Counted from the stretch's first letter, positions 31,866-42,313 are shown. The stretch: 64,000 nucleotides of DNA from Diphasiastrum complanatum (GCA_029204225.1 CM055109.1:40535791-40599790); one strand, 5' to 3'. Notes: a model not told the origin generated them from the sequence alone. Program-made: numbers and translations.

Positions 31866-32511
31866 AAGATTCAACTAGTTTCATCACATTTTGCAATATT
31901 TCCATATTTGGCATATTGAGGCCAAAACTTGTTTTAGACTTAGAGGTTGACTTTTCAAAGTTCATTAGTCTAAATTTCATTTGAATAAACACTTTTTTGA
32001 AAGTGTGGGAAAGATAGAATGCGAGTTTGAGTAGATTCAATTTGAATAAGTTGGGTACATTGAATCTAGACCCAAAATTGGTAGGGTTAGCATTTTGGTG
32101 GGAAAGCCAAGTGGCCAAATAGGGTTTGGACCTACTATAAAAGGATGTAACTCGTGGAGAGAGTCATCTTCTCTCTTCTCTATCTCATTTCATGCTTATA
32201 CATGGTTCTCTTGGGTTCTACTATCCATTGGTGCACTATCTTGGTGATTGCTTGCAATTCTATGTGTAGAATGATCTATATTTGTTATTTTTGGATCCAC
32301 ACGTGTGAAATACAGTAGCTTGCTGGTTTTGTATGGACAACAACAGTACATAATCATTTCATTCAAGTTTGATCAAGTTCTATTAGTGTTTGCATCTCAA
32401 ATTGTGTGTAGATGCTGATTTTTCTACATTGGTGAAATTGGTAGTGTATTTCTCTTTCTAACCAAAGATCATTCAAGTAGATTGGATCTTAAGGATCTGA
32501 AATCTTTCACA
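31861..32511 (+). mobile_element. 3' LTR
   Basis: 651 bp, ending TCTTTCACA and followed by the CATAT duplication. Differences from the 5' LTR include AGTTT/AGGTT near the start, CTACTATAAA/CTGTTATAAA at the TATA box and GTAGATG/GTAAATG near the end. Confidence 0.96.
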
Positions 32512-32705
32512 CATATGTGTTGTAGTTGATCCAAAATTTTCAAGAGATCTTTCCTTTGTAGATGGCAAGAACTAGTAACTCAATTCTTGACTTTGGTAGA
32601 AAAATTGTCTTATTCATTGTGATCAAATCTTGCTAAGTGGAATTAGCTTTTTGTAAGCACATATCTTAGTGAGAGAGAAGCATCACATTTCTAAAAATTT
32701 GAATT

Positions 32706-33420
32706 TCATTCCACCTCTAAAGAGGTAGAGTCATTGGTACTTGGTGGAGTCCAATAGGGGTGAATGAATTCAATTTTTTGAACAAAACTTTGACATTATA
32801 TGTATGAAATTCAAATAAGTTCTATTCAACTTTTTTTGTGAGAATGTGAGGGTCAATTTGTGATCCCATTGGGAGTTTAGAACAGGGAGGAGTCCATATT
32901 TGAGTGTTCATACATGATTGGGAGCTTTGTGAATCTCTAGATGTCTAATTTTTAAGCTTGGTGAAAAATTATTGACATAGATTGTTATCAAACCATTTCA
33001 TGTCCATTCCAAATCTCAAGAGTGAGATTCTTTGGGTCAAGAGGGATTCCAAAAGGGGTGATTGGATTTGATCTTTGTGTGTTTGAATCAAGTATACATG
33101 TCAAATTTTTGTGATCTAGTATAGATCCTTTTTTTGTGAAAATTACTGGTTTAATTTGTTGTCAAATCAAATCAAATTCAATCCAAATCTCAAGAGTGAG
33201 ATTATTTGGGTCAAGAGTGAGTCCAAAAGAAGTGACTAAGTTTGTTTTTCAAGTATTTGAAACAAAACTCATACTTTGTTTAAGAATCTCAAAAGTTGAG
33301 TGAACTAGTCAAGAGAAAAAGAAAATCTAGGTATCAAATCTTTTCAAATCCATTCCAACTCTCAAGAGGAAGAGTCATTGGTATTTGTTGAGTCCAATAG
33401 GGGTGCTTGGATCTGGTTTT
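32706..33420 (+). repeat. Four degenerate repeats in the leader of element A
   Basis: Units begin near 32,706, 33,004, 33,181 and 33,350 with a form of CCAAATCTCAAGAGTGAGA, followed by TTTGGGTCAAGAGTGAGTCC and AAAAGGGGTG. Spacings are about 298, 177 and 169 bp. They lie in the untranslated leader between primer-binding site and Gag. Confidence 0.7.
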
Positions 33421-33624
33421 TGTGATTTGATAGAGTGCTTTTGTCTTAGTGATCAAAGCAAAGATTAGTTTCCAATTGACTAGATTGAAAGAGATATGAT
33501 TCAAAATTTGTGGTCTAGATCTTGTGTAGATCCTTCTAGATTGTTGAATGTGTTCAAATCTAGTTTCTTGAGAGTTACAAATTACATTTTGAAAAGTCAT
33601 ATCACTAGGTTTTATTTCCTCATC

Positions 33625-34546
33625 ATGGCATCAATACGTGGCAACCTATTGGAGGCAAGTAAGGATCCTAAATGCAACCTTTGTGGCAAAAGAGATCATT
33701 TTGTTTCAAGATGCTACAAAATGAAGACCAATCTATCCAAGGAGAATCAAAGCAAGGGGGTCGAGGTGAAGGATGGAGCTTCAATTTCAAAGTGCAAAGG
33801 AAAGAAGGACAAATCCAAGGAAAGGTGTTTCCTTTGTGAAAAGATACATGAGGCTTGGAGTCTCACAAGGACTTACAAGATTTGTCTTCAAAAGTCCATC
33901 ATCACACATTTCAAACCTTTAGAAGTTTTTCATTTGGAAGTGCATTGTTTGGTTCAAGATGCAAAGATAAATGTCACTTTCATTAATGTCACTTGGATTT
34001 CTTTCATGTCCTTGGAAAGCATTTTGCTTAGAACTTTAGAAAAGTTCAAATTTATTGTTATGATCCAAGAGAAACCAAGAAAGATTAAAGAGGAGCAATA
34101 CTAAATGAAAATAGTTCCATTTATGCTCTCATGACATCTTATGAACAACTATTTTGCTTTGAAGAGATTTTTGTATCTTAAAGGTGGATTAAGGCAATAC
34201 TAGTTGAGTGTGATGTCTTGATAGATAGCAAAGCATATTTTCCTTGTATAATTACATTGAATATGAAGTCAAGTGGTTGTGATGTAAAATTCAATTCCAA
34301 TACTTGCTTTATCAAGAAAAATGATGAGGTCCTAGCTGATGGATCTAGATATGGTGGAATCTTCAAATTGAATTCTTATGAGAATGCAAACTTTTGTGAA
34401 GTTGGCTTTTTATCTAAGGAGAAGTTATGACATAGAAGGTTGGGGCATCCTGACTTTAAGTCTATGTCTTCTATGGTCAAGAAAGCTAAGACTATTGGCC
34501 TTCCAAGATCACTTTCCAAGGATATCAAGCCTTGTGAGGCTTGTGT
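33625..34546 (+). pseudogene. Element A Gag/protease/integrase remnant with Gag deletion
   Basis: The ATG at 33,625 gives MASIRGNLLEAS, the usual Gag start, but it runs directly into the CCHC knuckle CNLCGKRDHFVSRCYK. About 200 residues of the Gag body found in related elements are missing without loss of frame. A second Cys pattern (CFLCEK) follows. After several lesions the pre-integrase region appears (FNSNTCFIKKNDEVLADGSR), then a TGA at 34,428-34,430 in place of the Trp before HRRLGHPDFKSM, and CEACVV, where gypsy-2 cuts in. Confidence 0.85.
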
Positions 34547-35108
34547 TGTCATGTGCTGAATGTAATTAGCCCATGAGCTTACTAATGAAGTGCCAAATAT
34601 AGCCATGGAGCTAAATTAGATTAGAACCAGTCAATAGGACAGTTGATAAAGTGGTTCGAACAACCTCACTAGAATTGAAAATAGCAGAATTGTAATAATG
34701 GTTGTAAGGCCCAATTTAGCTAAATAAGGTCCCAAACTTATAGTAGAAGCACAAATAACCACTATAAATAGATAAAGTCGTGCTAAATTTGGAGGCTATT
34801 GTTCATTTTGTAATTTTGAATTTTAAGAGATCTTGGAGCTTCTCTTGGAGAGCTTTCTTGATGAAGAAAGCGGTTTATGTGCCTAAAATCACATGAGAGC
34901 TATGATCATGCTCTAGAATCAGGTCCTATCTTGTGAATGATCAATAATCATGAATAGAGATACCTTACTTTGCCTAATTTGGTGAAGTTTTGCTCCTTTT
35001 AGCTATCTTCTTGATTTTTGACTAATTTCTTGATTTCTTGCATTTCCATTGTAATTTAATGTTTAATGAATGGATTAGATGTTTGAATGCTAAGGTTGGC
35101 ACATAACA
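34547..35108 (+). mobile_element. 5' LTR of gypsy-2
   Basis: Starts TGTCATGTGCTGAATG and ends GGCACATAACA. The left edge is placed where the pol reading of element A stops and by the match to the TGTCATGT start of the LTR at 41,762. The primer-binding site TTGGTATCAGAGCATTAG follows a few bases downstream, at 35,112. Confidence 0.82.
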
Positions 35109-35158
35109 ATTTTGGTATCAGAGCATTAGATCCTCTCCCCATCAAAATTTGAGCCAAT

Positions 35159-35602
35159 TTGCAACCAATTTGGTTAAAAATTGAAAGAAATATGACAATT
35201 CTTGGAAGGAGGTCTAATTCTAGTTTTGTGTATTATCCAACAGTCACAATTGGCGATAAACCGGGAACCAAAGTTGTTGGGAATGGAACGGTATCTACAA
35301 TGACAGGCAGTCAAAAGCCAAGACCTCTTCAGAGACTACCGGATGACCAAGAGAGGAAACTTAGAGCATTGGGGCTTTGCTTCAGATGCCAGGAGAAATA
35401 TGACAAGGATTATTGGAAGGTATGTAAATTTCGTAAACAAGATATTCGATTAACGAGCATGAGCGGAAATCCCAATGAGGAAAATCAATCAGGCGAAGAG
35501 GAAGTTGAAAATTTATTGAGTGAAGATGACATCCAAATGCTGCAAGAACGTCAATGTGACTCGATTGATGATGAAGAGTTGCAGATTGATAACGAGAGAT
35601 GA
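35159..35602 (+). pseudogene. gypsy-2 Gag C-terminal part
   Basis: 147 codons with PRPLQRLPDDQERKLRALGL leading into a zinc-knuckle-like CFRCQEKYDKDYWKVCK, which is the usual position of the knuckle in this gypsy group (CFRCxxKYxxGHxCK). Here the G-H of the knuckle is Y-W, so the last zinc ligands are damaged. An acidic tail follows (EENQSGEEEVENLLSEDD). The Gag body is missing: the leader sequence joins it directly, although the related element at 41,762 keeps that region. Confidence 0.75.
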
Positions 35603-35620
35603 CAGAAATGCATTGATAGG

Positions 35621-36004
35621 ATGGACATGGATGCATCACTCATGTTCATGTCCTTAAATGCATTTAATGGTTCTCATTATGCTAAGACTTTCCGTATTAA
35701 AGCAAAAATTAATGGTAGAGAGATTTATATTTTAGTTGATAGTGGAAGTACGCATAACTTTTTCAATAGCCGTTCAATCAAGAGTTGTAATATAGCTACT
35801 GTGAAGATTTTGAAGCCATTAAGAGTACAGATTGCTGATGGAAATTTTATCAATTGCGATAGAATCACAACTGAATCCAAGATTCAAATGGAAAACTATG
35901 AGTTAAAATCAAACTTCCATGTGGTCGACATGGGTCCTATCGATATGATACTTGGTGTTGAGTGGTTACAGATGTTGGGCGATGTTACCTTTAATTTTGA
36001 GTAG
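35621..36004 (+). pseudogene. gypsy-2 aspartic protease
   Basis: 127 codons. The active site is ILVDSGSTHNFFN (~36-48), and the second hairpin includes FHVVDMGPIDMILGVEWLQM, a form typical of plant gypsy proteases. The frame starts shortly after the Gag piece and stops at 36,002-36,004, before the RT linker. Protease residues themselves look complete. Confidence 0.9.
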
Positions 36005-36133
36005 GGAACAATGCATTTCGTACAGTCAAGAAAAACTTTTTAAATTCATAGCTGCAGGAAAGAAGAATCAGGTGCCTATTTACGCCTGATTACTAACCCA
36101 CAGGCTCGACGCATATCTCGAAAGCATGTAGAT

Positions 36134-36660
36134 ATGTTCCTATTGAAACTAGAAATGGATGAGGGTAAAATTAAAGAAGTCGATGCAAAGCCTATGAATA
36201 CAAAGATACAACAAGTTTTAGACAAGTATAAAGATGTGTTTCCAAACACATTACCAAAAGGGGATCCTCCAACTAGATTCGTGGACCATGTCATAGAACT
36301 TGAACCCGGTTCAAAGCCAGTTAATATTCCTCCTTACAGGTTATCAAAACTAGAAAGGGAAGAAGTTCAAAAACATGTTCAAGAATTACTTGATCAAGAA
36401 TTCATTAGTCTAAGCAAATCGCCTTTCGCCTCACCTGTTCTTCTTGTTAAAAAAAAAGATGGTACATTTTGAATGTGCATAGATTATCGAGCACTCAATA
36501 AGATTACCATCAAGAATAGATTTCCAATCCCTCGGGTCGATGACTTATTAGATGCCCTTAAAGGAGCACAAGTGTTTTCAAATATGTTCTGGGTATCATC
36601 AAATTAAGGTAAGCGAGAAGGATCAACACAAGACTGCTTTTTGAACAGACAGGAAGCATC
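36134..36660 (+). pseudogene. gypsy-2 reverse transcriptase, N-terminal piece
   Basis: The linker and RT entry read KYKDVFPNTLPKGDPPTRFV, NIPPYRLSKLEREEVQKHV and SKSPFASPVLLVKKKDGTF, then a TGA where the family has Arg or Trp, and [20 protein letters not shown]. It continues through [19 protein letters not shown] with frame loss, and RT ends near 36,650. The FxDD active site, thumb and RNase H are absent. Confidence 0.88.
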
Positions 36661-37260
36661 TTGGATGAGTATACTAAAGATGTAGCTGTGACGCAAGTTT
36701 TGGAAAGCTTATCGGATCCCAAAGTTGGAGAACAATCTCGTCACCAACTTAAAGACAAAATTTTGGTATATGACAATAAAAGAATAGTCCTAGTGCCAAA
36801 TTCAAAGTTGGTACCTCAGATTTTTTATGAACTACATTCGCCTCCTAGTGCTGGTCATTCGGGAATACTAAAGACCTATCAGAAAGTTAAAAATCTTTTC
36901 AAATGGCAAGGAATGAAGCAAGATATCTACAAGTTGGTTAGGGAATGCACCTCCTGCCAGATCCATAAATCAGAGCATGTGAAGAAACCTGGGTTGTTAC
37001 AACCACTATCGGTTCCTTCTCAACGATGGGAAAGTATCAGTATGGATTTTATCTCATCCCTTCTAACAACATTGAGAGGATTCAATGGAATTTATGTGGT
37101 GGTGGACTGGTTGATGAAATATGCTCGTTTCATTCCCTACAAGACTACTTATGGTGCAGCACATGTGGCACAACTATTTCTTAAAAATATTTTTAAATTG
37201 CATGGACTACCAAAGGAAATAGTGTGTGACAGAGATCCAAGATTTGTTAAACAGTTTTAG
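36661..37260 (+). pseudogene. gypsy-2 integrase, truncated
   Basis: Zinc finger with HSPPSAGHSG and CTSCQ (~58-102), first catalytic aspartate in ISMDFISSL (~122-130) and second in CDRDPRF (~190). The glutamate block DGQTE and the C-terminal domain are missing because LTR F sequence begins at 37,261. The segment before the finger (VGEQSRHQLKDKILVYDNKR) is the usual RNase H-integrase linker. Confidence 0.9.
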
Positions 37261-37722
37261 AGAGCTACACATATTTATGGAGTTTGAGGTAGCTCGAGGT
37301 AGAACCACATCCATTCATTACAAAATGACATCTAAAGTGACATATAGAGTATACGTGACATTTGTCACTTGCCATGTATGAAATTCTACCAACTTTTTAC
37401 AAGTGTGCTAGTTCTAACTAACAAAGTACAAATCATCATGCATGTGTCCATTACACTTTGTGCATGCCTTGCATGTCACTATGGATCACTTACAATTAAT
37501 GCATGTGAATTGCCACGAGTTTCTACAAGCATGACTTTGCTAATTCTATGTCTACAAACTATATGCAAGTTGCATTCTTCAATCTAGATATTACATAACC
37601 ATGTAGCTCGAGTTCTATGTAGGCCAAACTTGGCATTTTGCATTTATGAGCTACATACTTGCATGGTACAACATTTGTAACAAGCCAAGAAATCAATATG
37701 AATTGTTGTTTTCAATTTTAAC
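37261..37722 (-). mobile_element. Inverted fragment of LTR F
   Basis: The reverse complement starts TGTTAAAATTGAAAACAAC and follows LTR F (11,926 onward) for about 450 bp, including GTAAGTGATCCATAGTGACA and ATGCAAGGCATGCACAAAGT, ending at CATAAATATGTGTAGCT. The last ~310 bp of the LTR are missing. It abuts the cut gypsy-2 integrase. Confidence 0.85.
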
Positions 37723-38259
37723 ATATAGGATGTATATCATTTGGAGCTACAACCTGTTCTTGAAAAGAAAAACTCGATTCCGCTAGTTAACTACAAGGTG
37801 GAGTGGGCTACAACATTTCATGTTGTGGATTTAAAATGTAGACATCAAACACGAAAGTTGGCCACACTTGCAAATCCAGCCAACAACAATGAATTTTATA
37901 AGTAAGCGGTTTTGTCAAGAAATATAGACAAAATGTAGAATATTCTACATGGCTAATTTGCCAACACAGGCAATTTTTCACAACCAATGTCAATTTGCTT
38001 GAATGAAATGACCTTGTCTAATTCACAAAAAAAAGAAGCACATGCAAGCAAGCTATGAAATAGAAGTGTGATTTCTTTTCAGACACTTTTGAGTAACTAA
38101 GATTATTTTTTATCTCATCTATAATTGGGAAACAACGATATCAAATCATCTACTTGTCTTATATCAAATCAAAACATATTTAATACTCAACTGTCATTTT
38201 CAAAGAATCTTCAAAATCTTCAAAATCATGAGTTTAGAAAATTTAAGTAACTTGAATTT
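37723..38259. other. No gene seen; contains half of a dispersed direct repeat
   Basis: AT-rich spacer. 38,128-38,225 (ATCAAATCATCTACTTGTCT and following) is repeated at 40,240-40,338, about 2.1 kb away. Nothing else is recognised. Confidence 0.55.
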
Positions 38260-39520
38260 GATACTTACATGTGAAACAACTCTATTTTGGTCCCTATCAC
38301 TTGACATTGCCCATTGAGTGATCATAATTGACCAACATCACATGAGATAGCTCAAACTTGATGTCTATCAATGTAAAAAGCCCCATTTGGGCACTTCTCA
38401 CCTGAGGCTCCTCATAGAGTGATTCACTTTGAGATAATTCATCCGAATAGATTAAATTTGTTGCCTATCATTTGAGAAAGCCAAAATTTGATGCCTAATG
38501 TATAATTTTTTTGCTTATCACCCAACATGGCTCATCAAGTTATTAGACTCAACTAGTTTCAAATCTAGTATATTTTGTTGCACTAGTTATTGTTGACATT
38601 TGATCCCTATCACATCATATAGCTCAAATTTGTTATCTATCATGCAAGATAGTTGTATTATTGGCCTTTATCACTCAAGATTGTACATTGAGTGATGAAA
38701 CCAATAGAATATTGACTTCAATACATTGAAATAGTTTGAATTTGTTACCTATCACTCAGAATAGCTCAAAGTCGATGCCTAACATGTGATTTTGGTACTG
38801 ATCACTCGACATAGCTGATCAGGTGATTAGACTTAACTAATTTCAAATCTAATATATTAAGATTGATTGACTTTGACCCCTTCTCGATGGGGTTTATCTC
38901 TATCACACGAAAGAATTCGAATTTGATGTCCATCATCATAGATAAGTCAATTTTGGACCTTATTACTTGAGATTTTCGATTAGGCGATCAAATTAGAGGA
39001 ATCTCAACTTTAGGACATTTAAGTAGCTCAAATTTGATGCCTCTTTGCTATCACTTAGGAAAATTTGCTACCTAATATAAAATTTTACTGCTTATTATTC
39101 TGCATGGCTCATCAAGTGACTTTACTCAAGCAATCTCAAGAGTATTATATTAAGACAACTCAAGTTTAACCTCTTGTCAAACCCATATCGCACGTGCTAA
39201 CTAACATTTTATGTCTATGCGTGGTTTTGTTGCTTATCACCTGACACGACACATCAAGTGATTGGACTCAACTAGTCCCAAGTCTAGTATATTAAGATCC
39301 CTTTTCAATAAAATTGACTCCTATCACATGAGATAACTAAAATTTGATGTGTATCTTTTGGGATAGCTCACTTTTGGTGAATATCACTAAAGGTTTCTCG
39401 TAAAACGATCAAATTCGAGGAATTTTGTGCTCATGAAATTGATCAAAGTCGATCTCCATCACTTGAGATAGCTCAAATCTAATGCCTAATACAAGATCTT
39501 GGTCCTTACCCTAAGTACCA
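38260..39520. repeat. Degenerate satellite-like array
   Basis: The phrases CATCAAGTGATTGGACTCAA, CTAGTTTCAAATCTAGTATA and GAGATAGCTCAAATTTGATG recur in varied form. The block TTGCTTATCACCCRACATGG begins near 38,509, 38,797, 39,090 and 39,228, which gives spacings of about 288, 293 and 138 bp, consistent with a base unit near 145 bp. There is no coding potential and no LTR ends. Confidence 0.65.
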
Positions 39521-39610
39521 TTCTTAACTACAAACTCTCTTCCCGTTTTGACTTTATTACCTTATCCTTAGACATCCCCAAAAAGCCTCCTCAATTGCTT
39601 TTGTAGTTAT

Positions 39611-39787
39611 ATGTTGGATGATTTTTCTCTCTCCGTAACGCTCGTAGAGGTTGATCCGCATATTCTAGATTATGAGGTGCATGAGGTCTTATGGTTACCA
39701 ATTGTAAATGATGATATTGTATTAGAACGTTGGAATATTTCCTTTAAGAGTGAACCGAATCGATGGTCTTCTCGCGTAGGTAATTAG
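39611..39787 (+). CDS. Short open frame, possible exon, unknown
   Basis: 58 codons starting MLDDFSLSVTLVEVDPHILD. The end is balanced in composition (LERWNISFKSEPNRWSSRV) and runs into GTAGGTAATTAG, which resembles a splice donor. Composition and codon use look more like a real exon than the AT-rich surroundings, but no domain is recognised and no partner exon was found. It could be a relic of a host or transposon gene. Confidence 0.25.
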   Translation: MLDDFSLSVTLVEVDPHILDYEVHEVLWLPIVNDDIVLERWNISFKSEPNRWSSRVGN

Positions 39788-40667
39788 ATTGCTTACAAAT
39801 GAATCATGTAATGCATGTATATTCCGACGATCGCGATATGCACTACAGATTGTGCTTCAGGTGTGGCATCAAAACAAAAACAATTTTGTACCCAAAATTC
39901 ATCAAAAATCATCTTATAAGAAAACCTTGACATTCATCTTATTTACAACACATACTCTAAATAAGAAATTCAACCTCAATTGGTTACGCTCAATTGTGAT
40001 AATAATCATGATTCTAAGATGACATTAATATTATGTTCAAAATAAATAGAGTGTCACTCCTCATCAAATGTTCAACATTAATATTTTTTAACAACATTAG
40101 GACATATATATAACAAATCACTTAAAACTTTATAAACTAAATAATGTCCACAAATAATATGCGACATCAAATCACAGATTTACATTTGTCATTTTATAAA
40201 AATCACAAAATTCTTTTAAACACATGGTCATTTTATACTAACAATATCAAATCATCTACTTGTCTTATATCAAATCAAAACATAATTAATGCTCATTTGT
40301 CAATCTTAGAAAATCATCAAAATCTTCAAAGAAAACATGGTCCTCTTGTACCCAAAATATGTCATATCACTCACATGTCCTTCAAAATTCATCAAAACAA
40401 AAAGGTTTTGTCACTCCTTATATTTCTCCTTCAAAATAAATTTACAAAATTTAAGTCAAATCACTTTTCTAATGTCATAACATGTCTTTTTGACAAACCA
40501 TTCGCCATTTGACACCTATTAGGTCGTGCACACACATTTCTAGATAGAAATAATGCGTGTGGCAGATGGGTCCACGGCAGTGCCACGCGACACTGGAAAC
40601 CAAAAAAAGATATAACCATGTTTCAAGCTTTCTTAATGTTTTCTTGTGGATTTATTGAGGCTTTCTT
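39788..40667. other. No gene seen; AT-rich with internal repeats
   Basis: The 122-codon frame at 40,144-40,512 is composed of low-complexity Asn/His/Lys/Ile sequence and includes the second copy of the repeat at 38,128-38,225 (40,240-40,338). It is more likely non-coding. Confidence 0.55.
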
Positions 40668-40927
40668 GTGATCACTCACACTCTCAACCTCTATCACACT
40701 CATCTCTCTTTTAATCACACACACACACATATCTTTCACTCTCCAATTTCTCTTTCTCTTACACACTCTTCCATATCTCTCTTTCATTTTTTACACTCTT
40801 TTATTTCTATTTTTCTCTCTCTCACTCTCTCACACACCAAACACACACACACACTTTTTTTCATTTTTCACATTTCATATCTCTCTCCAAGTTTTTTTCA
40901 CGTCTTTTTTTTTTTCTCTCAATAGTC
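40668..40927. repeat. CT/CA-rich low-complexity leader
   Basis: Long CT, CA and T runs (CACACACACA, CTCTCTCACTCTCTC, TTTTTTTTTT). Such pyrimidine-rich sequence is common in plant 5' untranslated regions and directly precedes the ATG at 40,928. Confidence 0.7.
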
Positions 40928-41134
40928 ATGTCTACTAGTGATAGTGGAGGATCAAGGAGGAGGCCAAGATCCTCTTCCAATGGACAAGGACAATCTGATC
41001 GAGTGCGAGATTTTTATACTATATCCCCCGAGGAAAGGCAAAGGATGAAAGCCCTTTGTCTTTCCGAAGGAGAATCCGATCAACAAGATCGTGGATTCAT
41101 TTCGTCGGAGATGCCGAAATCAAATCATTCATAA
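40928..41134 (+). CDS. Short Ser/Arg-rich open frame, unknown
   Basis: 68 codons beginning MSTSDSGGSRRRPRSSSNGQ and containing VRDFYTISPEERQRMKALCL. It has a polar, basic N-terminus and a possible helical segment. The start lies right after a pyrimidine-rich stretch resembling a plant 5' leader. No domain is recognised. It may be the first exon of a decayed gene or the start of a transposon Gag. The sequence to its right turns AT-rich and repetitive. Confidence 0.3.
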   Translation: MSTSDSGGSRRRPRSSSNGQGQSDRVRDFYTISPEERQRMKALCLSEGESDQQDRGFISSEMPKSNHS

Positions 41135-41190
41135 ACTTTGTTTTCAAAGAATCATTGTTAGATTACAAATCAATCAACAAAAATCAAACT

Positions 41191-41310
41191 ACTATGAAAT
41201 GCACTTTATAAATCGAATGAAATCTACATCAATTTGAGATGTCGAAAATACTATGAAATGCATTTTATGAATCAAATGTAATCTAGCAAAATTTAAAATG
41301 TATAACATAC
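41191..41310. repeat. 60-bp tandem duplication
   Basis: ACTATGAAATGCACTTTATA at 41,191 recurs as ACTATGAAATGCATTTTATG at 41,250, followed in both by AATC(G/A)AATG(A/T)AATCTA. Two imperfect units. Confidence 0.75.
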
Positions 41311-41322
41311 TTTACGAATCAG

Positions 41323-41650
41323 CCAACAATATCATTTTCAAGTGTAGAACAAGAATATGTTGTAGCATGTCAAGCAACAAAGGAAGTAATATGGTTAAGA
41401 AGATTACTCAATGATGTTTTAACTTCAAAGGAACATAATCGATCTATACTTAAATGTGATAGCAAAAGCTGTATTGCTGTGACGAAGAACCCAAGATTCC
41501 CATGCAAGAACAAAACACATTGAGATCCACTATCATTTTGTACGAAAACAGATTGCTGATGGCAAAGTACAGTTGGAATATTGTGCAACTGAAGACATGG
41601 TTGCAGACATCTTCACAATACCACTTACTAAAAACAAACTTGAATTTTGA
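41323..41650 (+). pseudogene. Copia RNase H C-terminal remnant (element H)
   Basis: ISFSSVEQEYVVACQATKEV, then CDSKSCIAVTKNPRFPCKNK, a frameshift, HIEIHYHFVRKQIADGKVQL and CATEDMVADIFTIPLTKNKL. This is the end of a copia polyprotein. It is followed by the purine-rich AAGTGGGAG and an LTR start, so the downstream boundary is in the normal place. Everything upstream is lost. Confidence 0.9.
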
Positions 41651-41709
41651 AGAGAAATGCTAAGAGTAGTGCACGATAATATGTCGTAGACATTAACATT
41701 AAGTGGGAG

Positions 41710-41761
41710 TGTAAAGAATGAAGTAAAAATGTCTTAATATCCAAGTGTACCATAAGTTGGG
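41710..41761 (+). mobile_element. Start of 3' LTR of copia element H
   Basis: TGTAAAGAATGAAG begins right after the polypurine-like AAGTGGGAG. After 52 bp it is interrupted by the gypsy-related element and resumes after 47,373. The right end was not identified. Confidence 0.65.
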
Positions 41762-42291
41762 TGTCATGTACTTTTAGTACATCAGTGCTTTTCAAGGCAA
41801 TATAATATCCATTGTAAGCTTTGTAGGCCCAAAAGGAGTTATTAGCCTTAAGAACAAGGCGATTCCCTCTTTAGGCCCTTCAAAGTAACTAATAAGGATA
41901 ATAGGCCAATAAGGGCCCAATGTAGTTTAAATTATACTTAACAAGGGCTAACTATCTCTCAAGATAGTTAAGTTAAGTAAGAGCATTGTCTATAACTAGG
42001 CAAGAGATATCATTTTGTGAATCTTTTGGCTCATTTGCAAGTGAGAGCTTCTAGTTTCCTTGTGAATGTGAGCCATAGGGATTTCCATTGCTAGGTCTCA
42101 TGTGCCCTATCTACATGAATCCATGCTCATTTACATTAATTGTACTCTTTCTTTCATTGCTAATGTGATTCCATTGAGATCTCATTGTTTCTAGCTTTCT
42201 ATGGATATGCTATCTTGAATGCTTTGTACTTTTCTTGCTCTTAGTTTTACTTCCATTGTAATTGCTATTTGCTTAGATTTGGCACATGACA
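41762..42291 (+). mobile_element. 5' LTR of gag-only element
   Basis: 530 bp, TGTCATGT...GGCACATGACA. It opens with the hairpin-forming ATGTACTTTTAGTACAT. Confidence 0.93.
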
Positions 42292-42295
42292 TTTC

Positions 42296-42313
42296 TTGGT
42301 ATCAGAGCATTAG
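42296..42313 (+). other. Primer-binding site of gag-only element
   Basis: TTGGTATCAGAGCATTAG, identical to the site of gypsy-2 and a few bases downstream of the LTR end. Confidence 0.88.

Larger units (their letters stand above)
26673..32511 (+). mobile_element. Complete copia element with CATAT target duplication
   Basis: A perfect 5-bp duplication CATAT (26,668-26,672 and 32,512-32,516) flanks two 651-bp LTRs that differ at about eight positions by eye, which indicates a fairly recent insertion. Primer-binding site, polypurine tract and all coding domains are present, but pol contains several stops and frameshifts. Confidence 0.96.
25877..34546 (+). mobile_element. Old copia element A (interrupted host element)
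   Basis: The right end of its 5' LTR (CTGTACTTTGACA, ending 25,932) is followed by the primer-binding site TGGTATCAGAGCCAAG at 25,933. The leader runs to 26,672 and resumes at 32,517 after the CATAT insertion. The coding remnant is at 33,625-34,546. The left part of the LTR lies left of 14,187. Its pol is cut at 34,547 by gypsy-2, and no 3' LTR is visible. It is the oldest layer of this nest. Confidence 0.75.
34547..37260 (+). mobile_element. Ty3/gypsy element, internally deleted (gypsy-2)
   Basis: 5' LTR, primer-binding site, end of Gag, protease, N-terminal RT and integrase are present in gypsy order. Most of RT and all RNase H are deleted near 36,610-36,660, and the integrase is cut at 37,260 where an inverted piece of LTR F begins. 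There is no 3' LTR. LTR termini and leader match the element at 41,762-47,368. Confidence 0.9.

Noticed and set aside
37369-37587. 72-codon frame at the inverted LTR F piece (and 12,058-12,267)
   Set aside because: Both are readings of the same LTR sequence, one on each strand, and are not genes.
40144-40512. 122-codon Asn/His/Lys-rich frame
   Set aside because: AT-rich, low complexity and overlapping a dispersed repeat; no start context or domain.
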